Shown here one piece after another: positions 59,903 to 64,000 of a stretch of DNA of 64,000 nt (positions are counted from its first letter, which is position 1; each line of letters starts with the position of its first letter). The stretch spans positions 1 to 64,000 of the forward strand of contig CAKPIT010000006.1 in assembly GCA_934162445.1 (NCBI GenBank), written 5' to 3'. The DNA comes from an uncultured Bacilli bacterium. Lineage in GTDB: Bacteria; Bacillota_I; Bacilli_A; RF39; UBA660. The notes beneath the pieces were generated by a model that saw nothing but the letters and a program-made list of their open reading frames with translations, was not told the origin of the DNA and made no database searches. The translations under genes were made by a program, and so were the position numbers.

Positions 59903-62278
59903 ATGGTAACATTGCCATTTAATTTAGGGGGAATAATAAGAGATTCTATTGATGCTTATAGAAGACAAAATAATATACCAGAACCAGATGAGGTTAAGTC
60001 TTTAAGTGTTCATAGAAGAAGAGATACTTTTTTAGAAGAAGAATTTAAATTAGTTAGGGAAATAACCATTGATAAAGAATCAATAAAATATATTGATTTA
60101 TTTCCAAATATAACTTCCTTAACAATTGATGGAATTGCTGAACTAGATGGAGTACAATTCAAACATATTATAGATAAGTATCCTAACCTTGAAAACTTAA
60201 CAATAAAAGGTCAAGAACAATTACAATTCTTAGATGTTAGTAAAATGAAAAATCTTAAACATTTAGAATTAGTATCTAATCACAGTTTGCATAGAGTTGT
60301 AGGGCTTGATAAAATTGATAGTTTGGAGCAATTAACATTTTATGATAATTCTACATATTTAAAAGAAGATGAATTATGTGAGATTGTATCTAAGTTATCA
60401 CAAAATGGTACTCATTGTAATTTAGATGTTTTATATATGCCTACTATGAATCAAATTGGAATATCCAATCCCCAAAATTTTAATTGGTGTGAATCAGTAG
60501 GATTAGGAATATATGGTGATGAACTTAAATATGAAACAAAAGAACTTGAAGAAGCAGTAAAAAAAACACAAGAAATTGTTTCTCAATATATTAGGCCAAC
60601 AGATACTACTATACAAAAATATGCCATTTTATATCAATGGATGTGTGAAAATGTAAGATATGATTATGAATCACTTGATAGTGATCATATACATAAAGAG
60701 CAAGGTAAAAGTATTGGTCAATTAGGTGGAACAAATGGAACAGTCAACGGTTTAGTTTATAGAAGTTGTATATGTGAGGGATATTCTAAATCAATGCAAA
60801 TGCTATTAAAATTATGTGGAATACCATCTTTTGACGTGAGTTGTATTACGGAAGATCCTAAAAAAATAATGCCATCGTGGGATGGTAAAAAAAAGATGCA
60901 TGTGGGTAATCATTCAATATTAAAAGTTAATATAGATGGTAAGTGTTATTACAGTGATGTTACTTGGGATGCAAATAATTTTCAACATGGCGAAAAAAGA
61001 CAATACTTTTTACTTTCTAAAAAGGATATAACATCAGATCATAAATTAGTTGGTGAAGATCGTGTTTTTGCAGCATTAAAAAGTATTTCTAGCCAAGAAT
61101 TTCAAGAATTAATGAAATTTGCTCAAGAAAGAATGGAGAGTGTTAATAAAAAATTGGAGGAAAAGGCTAAAATGAAAAAGACGCCACAAGAGAGATTAAC
61201 TGATATAAATAAGCAATTAGAACAATTAAGACAACAATATGGGGTTATAGGAAAACAAATTGAAGATTTAATGATTAAAAATCAGAAATCTCCTATTCCA
61301 AATTACCAAGAACAATTAGCAAAATTAACCAGTCAACGAGATACAATTAGTGCTAGTATAACAACCAAAAATAGTTCTAAAAAAACGTATGAATGGATTG
61401 TGCAAAATGAACGAGAAACTGAACATAAAAATAAAATTGCCCAAGTTGAAAGATTATTAGGAATTCATATAACATCAAATGCAGGATTTGTTTATGATAA
61501 TGAATTACAAGTTCCTAGATCAGTTTCAAAAGATACTGCAACTTTAAGAAGAGAACAAGGGGCAATAAATAAAGAGTTAGAACAATTATATTATGATGGT
61601 GAGTTAGATTTAAAAACATATAATAGTATGAAAATGGAAGTATTAAGAGAATATGATTCTATGGTAGCAAAAGCACCAAAACCTACTAAATCACCAACAA
61701 GAGATGAATCATCTTTTACTCAGCAACAGGAACAAAATCCAACTCCAGTACAACACCCATATATAAATCCAGATATTAGAAAAAAAGTTGAAGAAAGAGC
61801 AGACAACAATAAAAAAGAAGCGGAAATTAATAAAGAATTAAATCCCTTTCCTCTCCCATTTTCCAAAGTCGTTACTACTAGTAAACCAAAAGACTGTGTA
61901 AAACCTCCCTCAAAAGAAGAAGAAAAAATAAAAATGGCTGAAAAATTAAATCGCGAAAGAGAATATGAACGACAAAAACAGGCTGCAAGAAAAGCTGAAG
62001 AAGCAAAACGTCAGGAAAGATTAAAGCAAGAACAAGAAAAACAGCAAAAACAAAATATTGCTATTGAACAAGAAAACAAACTAAAACAAGAAAAAGAAAA
62101 ATTAGAAGCTGAAAGAAGGGAACTGCGAAGAAAACAATTTTTAGAACGTGAACGAAAGATGAATCTAAATAGAAAAAATACTCTTTCTTTTGATGATTTA
62201 ATTAATAAAAGCCAAGAACTTGAACAAGAAAATATTCAAGAAATGGAACAGGAAGAAGATCTTGGTATGCAAATGTAA
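59903..62278 (+). CDS. LRR-transglutaminase-coiled-coil protein
   Basis: A 791-residue protein. Residues 55-150 carry irregular leucine-rich repeats (YPNLENLTIKG, MKNLKHLELVS, LEQLTFYDN). A transglutaminase-like protease fold lies at about 225-375: catalytic Cys291 (SCICEGYSKSMQML), His337 (VGNHSILKV) and an Asp in YSDVTWD. The C-terminal half is Glu/Lys/Gln-rich and predicted coiled coil, with Pro/Thr stretches and an acidic end (EEDLGMQM). There is no signal peptide or membrane segment. AGGAGG precedes the start by about 10 bases (GTTAAGATTAT). LRR plus transglutaminase in a secretion cluster suggests an effector, but a role in the cell is also possible. Confidence 0.65.
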   Translation: MVTLPFNLGGIIRDSIDAYRRQNNIPEPDEVKSLSVHRRRDTFLEEEFKLVREITIDKESIKYIDLFPNITSLTIDGIAELDGVQFKHIIDKYPNLENLTIKGQEQLQFLDVSKMKNLKHLELVSNHSLHRVVGLDKIDSLEQLTFYDNSTYLKEDELCEIVSKLSQNGTHCNLDVLYMPTMNQIGISNPQNFNWCESVGLGIYGDELKYETKELEEAVKKTQEIVSQYIRPTDTTIQKYAILYQWMCENVRYDYESLDSDHIHKEQGKSIGQLGGTNGTVNGLVYRSCICEGYSKSMQMLLKLCGIPSFDVSCITEDPKKIMPSWDGKKKMHVGNHSILKVNIDGKCYYSDVTWDANNFQHGEKRQYFLLSKKDITSDHKLVGEDRVFAALKSISSQEFQELMKFAQERMESVNKKLEEKAKMKKTPQERLTDINKQLEQLRQQYGVIGKQIEDLMIKNQKSPIPNYQEQLAKLTSQRDTISASITTKNSSKKTYEWIVQNERETEHKNKIAQVERLLGIHITSNAGFVYDNELQVPRSVSKDTATLRREQGAINKELEQLYYDGELDLKTYNSMKMEVLREYDSMVAKAPKPTKSPTRDESSFTQQQEQNPTPVQHPYINPDIRKKVEERADNNKKEAEINKELNPFPLPFSKVVTTSKPKDCVKPPSKEEEKIKMAEKLNREREYERQKQAARKAEEAKRQERLKQEQEKQQKQNIAIEQENKLKQEKEKLEAERRELRRKQFLERERKMNLNRKNTLSFDDLINKSQELEQENIQEMEQEEDLGMQM

Positions 62279-62298
62279 TATAAAGGAGAATAAATAAA

Positions 62299-63063
62299 AT
62301 GACTGAAAAATTTTCAAAAGTTATAGACTTATTTAAAGAAAAAACTAAAAAAGATTGTTACAAAATTGATTTGGTAGTAGACTCTCCAACCATATTAGAT
62401 GACAAAATAGGGGGCCTTCCTTATTTGCCAATTGGTGAGCCATATCCTAAAGATAAAGAGGGTAACAACCTAGCATTACTTCTACAAGTTAACTTGAAAA
62501 ATATTGATTTGCCGGGTTATCCTAAAAATGGTATTTTAGAAATATTTACCGATAAAGATGTTAAATATCCTATTGAATATGTTATCAAATATTTTCAAGA
62601 AGGTTTAGACTACCAAACCACCTTACCACAAATTGATTTAAGTAATTATATTGTTAACACTGCATATAAAATAAAATTAACTAAAGACGTATGTTATATG
62701 CCTCTTAACGATTATCGTTTTATAAAAACCTTTACACCAATTGTAAATAAAGAATTTGCCACTAATCTATCAAGTTATGCTGATTTAGATAAATACTTTC
62801 AAGATTTTGCATGGTATGATAAAGTTATTAATAGTCTTAATAATCCATCTATAACAATCGGAGGATACGCTGATTTTGTCCAATATGATCCAAGAAGTAA
62901 TATAAAAGAAAATAAAGATGAATGTTTATTTAAATTAGATTCATGGCTTGATCCTTCTAAATTTCATATTGGGGATATGGGTATCTTATCTGTTTTAATA
63001 TCAAATAAAGATATTGAACATAAAGATTTTCAAAGGGCTACTATCGATTATGATTGTTACTAA
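62299..63063 (+). CDS. DUF1963/YwqG-like protein
   Basis: A 254-residue protein of the YwqG family. GGLPYLPIGEPYPKDKEGN, LLLQVNLKNIDLPGYP and GILEIFTD are typical of the N-terminal half. GGYADFVQYDPR and LFKLDSW, IGDMGILSVLI are typical of the C-terminal half. Function is unknown; YwqG proteins are often near toxin or secretion genes. AAAGGAGAATAAATAAA precedes the ATG. The gene closes the run of same-strand accessory genes; the next gene has its own promoter. Confidence 0.8.
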   Translation: MTEKFSKVIDLFKEKTKKDCYKIDLVVDSPTILDDKIGGLPYLPIGEPYPKDKEGNNLALLLQVNLKNIDLPGYPKNGILEIFTDKDVKYPIEYVIKYFQEGLDYQTTLPQIDLSNYIVNTAYKIKLTKDVCYMPLNDYRFIKTFTPIVNKEFATNLSSYADLDKYFQDFAWYDKVINSLNNPSITIGGYADFVQYDPRSNIKENKDECLFKLDSWLDPSKFHIGDMGILSVLISNKDIEHKDFQRATIDYDCY

Positions 63064-63112
63064 AAACTAAGTATAAAAACAAGCAAAAAAGCCATACTAT
63101 CAATAGGTCAAT

Positions 63113-63141
63113 TTGACAAAATAACTCGTGTATGGTATAAT
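63113..63141 (+). promoter_or_regulatory. Consensus SigA promoter of the ankyrin gene
   Basis: TTGACA (63113-63118), exactly 17 bases, then TATAAT (63136-63141); both boxes are perfect consensus. Confidence 0.85.
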
Positions 63142-63172
63142 AAAGACCTCACGTAAAAAAGAGGTGTATGAA

Positions 63173-63868
63173 ATGTTTTACGATGAAATACAGGCTACTA
63201 AAGCTTGTGAAGAAGATCCATCCCTGATTTATGAATTGATTAAAGAAGGACATATGGAACTCGTTGGTAAACTATTAAAAAAGAAAATAGTATCTATTAA
63301 TACTAAAGATAAAGAAGATAATACAGTTTTAATGAAATTAGCTAAATTAAAACAATATGATATGGTTCTAGACTATATAAATGATCCTGATTATGATATT
63401 AATCATCAAAATAGTGAAGGTAATACTATTATGCATATTCTTACTAAAAAAGATTATGTTTATATTGCTAACATTATTAAAAAGTTAAAAAGAAATAAAA
63501 AGTTTAGTCCAAATCTTCGCAATAATGATGGTGATACTATCTTAGATATTGCCATTAAACATAATAATTTATCAACAACTTTAAAACTACTAGAAGATAA
63601 AAGATTTAACAACATAGATTTAGTATCATTTAATAATTTGTATAATACATTTATTAAAAATGAAAATTTTGGTAAATATACCAAATTACTTAACTTAGAA
63701 ACTATTATTAATGAGTTAAGTAAAAAAACCAAATTACTTCCTAGAATCCAAGAATTAATTAATACTGTTAAAAGCAATTTTGAAATGATAAAAAATGAAC
63801 TTATGAGTAATAAATTAACACTAATGGATCACATTATGAAAAATATTTATATGGAAGTAGCTGTTTAA
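63173..63868 (+). CDS. Ankyrin-repeat protein
   Basis: A 231-residue protein with about three or four ankyrin-like repeats (about residues 20-150): DKEDNTVLMKLAKLKQYDMV, then NSEGNTIMHILTKKDYVYIA, then NNDGDTILDIAIKHNNLSTT. The turn pattern NxxGDTxL and the helix pairs are typical. The C-terminal 80 residues are helical and basic. It has no signal peptide. AGAGGTG precedes the start, and a GTG at 63164 is possible. Ankyrin repeats are common in secreted effectors, but may also serve inside the cell. The strong promoter suggests high or constant expression. Confidence 0.72.
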   Translation: MFYDEIQATKACEEDPSLIYELIKEGHMELVGKLLKKKIVSINTKDKEDNTVLMKLAKLKQYDMVLDYINDPDYDINHQNSEGNTIMHILTKKDYVYIANIIKKLKRNKKFSPNLRNNDGDTILDIAIKHNNLSTTLKLLEDKRFNNIDLVSFNNLYNTFIKNENFGKYTKLLNLETIINELSKKTKLLPRIQELINTVKSNFEMIKNELMSNKLTLMDHIMKNIYMEVAV

Positions 63869-63892
63869 GATAGCCTAAGCTATCTTTTTTTT
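63867..63892 (+). terminator. Terminator after the ankyrin gene
   Basis: AAGATAGC, a CTAA loop and GCTATCTT, followed by six T. Confidence 0.85.
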
Positions 63893-63901
63893 ATGAAACT
63901 C

Positions 63902-63930
63902 TTGCCAAACCAAGAATAATCATATATAAT
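63902..63930 (+). promoter_or_regulatory. Promoter of tRNA-His
   Basis: TTGCCA (63902-63907), 17 bases, then TATAAT (63925-63930). Confidence 0.7.
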
Positions 63931-63947
63931 ATATATGTATTTGAAAT

Positions 63948-64000
63948 GGCGGTATTGGTGAAGTGGTTAACACGCTGGTTTGTGGCACCAGTATGCAAGG
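63948..64000 (+). tRNA. tRNA-His (anticodon GTG), cut by the window end
   Basis: The 5' part GGCGGTATTGGTGAAGTGG with D-arm AAGTGGTTAACACG, anticodon stem-loop CTGGTTTGTGGCACCAG (anticodon GTG) and the start of the variable region are present. The extra G at the 5' end is the usual G-1 of tRNA-His. The T-arm and acceptor 3' side lie beyond the window. Confidence 0.88.

Noticed and set aside
1..64000. CRISPR array
   Set aside because: No series of spaced direct repeats and no cas genes were seen.
1..64000. Genetic code 4 (TGA as Trp), as in Mollicutes
   Set aside because: TGA ends recO, sspI and other genes at the expected places, and Trp residues in conserved proteins use TGG.

Overview
The window reads as a chromosomal segment of an AT-rich, low-GC Bacillota (Firmicutes) bacterium, probably an uncultured gut-type lineage; that lineage guess is inference. 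The gene order rpsU, yqfC, yqfD, ybeY, dgkA, era, yqzL, recO, glyQS follows the Bacillus-type arrangement. The ribosomal genes sit in standard bacillota operons (infC-rpmI-rplT, rpsB-tsf), and a T-box controls serS. TGA is used as a stop (recO, sspI), so the genetic code is standard. yqfC, yqfD, spoVS and an SspI-type spore protein point to a spore-forming ancestry or lifestyle.

Layout. 1-3.7 kb: tRNA-Gly (minus strand), a double-HTH regulator, and a small bacteriocin locus (C39 peptidase/ABC exporter, a membrane protein split by a U UUU UUA slippery heptamer, two double-glycine-leader peptides, a small membrane protein). 3.7-12.4 kb: rpsU and the yqfC-to-glyQS housekeeping block. 12.4-17.9 kb: L20-leader operon infC-rpmI-rplT, then rpsB-tsf and typA. 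L20 and S2 carry nearly identical C-terminal SAP/Rho-N-like tails. 17.9-21 kb: an FAD oxidoreductase and a polytopic membrane protein.

21-44 kb is the most unusual part: a same-strand locus joining a Tad-type pilus set (CpaB-, CpaF-, TadB-, TadC- and CpaE-like proteins, several pilin-like proteins) to a Gram-positive type IV secretion set in PrgHIJK order (VirB2-like, VirB6-like, PrgI/VirB3, a split VirB4, a SpoIID-NlpC/P60 wall hydrolase, VirD4). It also holds a class B-like sortase and several secreted proteins. No relaxase, integrase or prepilin peptidase is present in the window, so it looks like a fixed secretion/adhesion apparatus rather than a conjugative element.

44-51.6 kb: sspI on the minus strand, lemA with a DUF2207 protein, an alpha/beta hydrolase, an rRNA methyltransferase and a pseudouridine synthase, a proline-rich membrane protein, spoVS and a LysR regulator. 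51.7-55.4 kb: a compact operon of a GT2 glycosyltransferase, an archaeal-type methionine adenosyltransferase, an HPr-kinase-like ATPase and a Nudix hydrolase. 55.4-57 kb: T-box and serS. 57-63.9 kb: a second accessory cluster with an XRE regulator, a shortened VirD4 paralogue lacking the Walker B glutamate, a membrane-tailed PHP protein, an LRR-transglutaminase-coiled-coil protein, a YwqG/DUF1963 protein and an ankyrin protein; these could be partners or substrates of the secretion system (inference). The window ends inside a tRNA-His gene.
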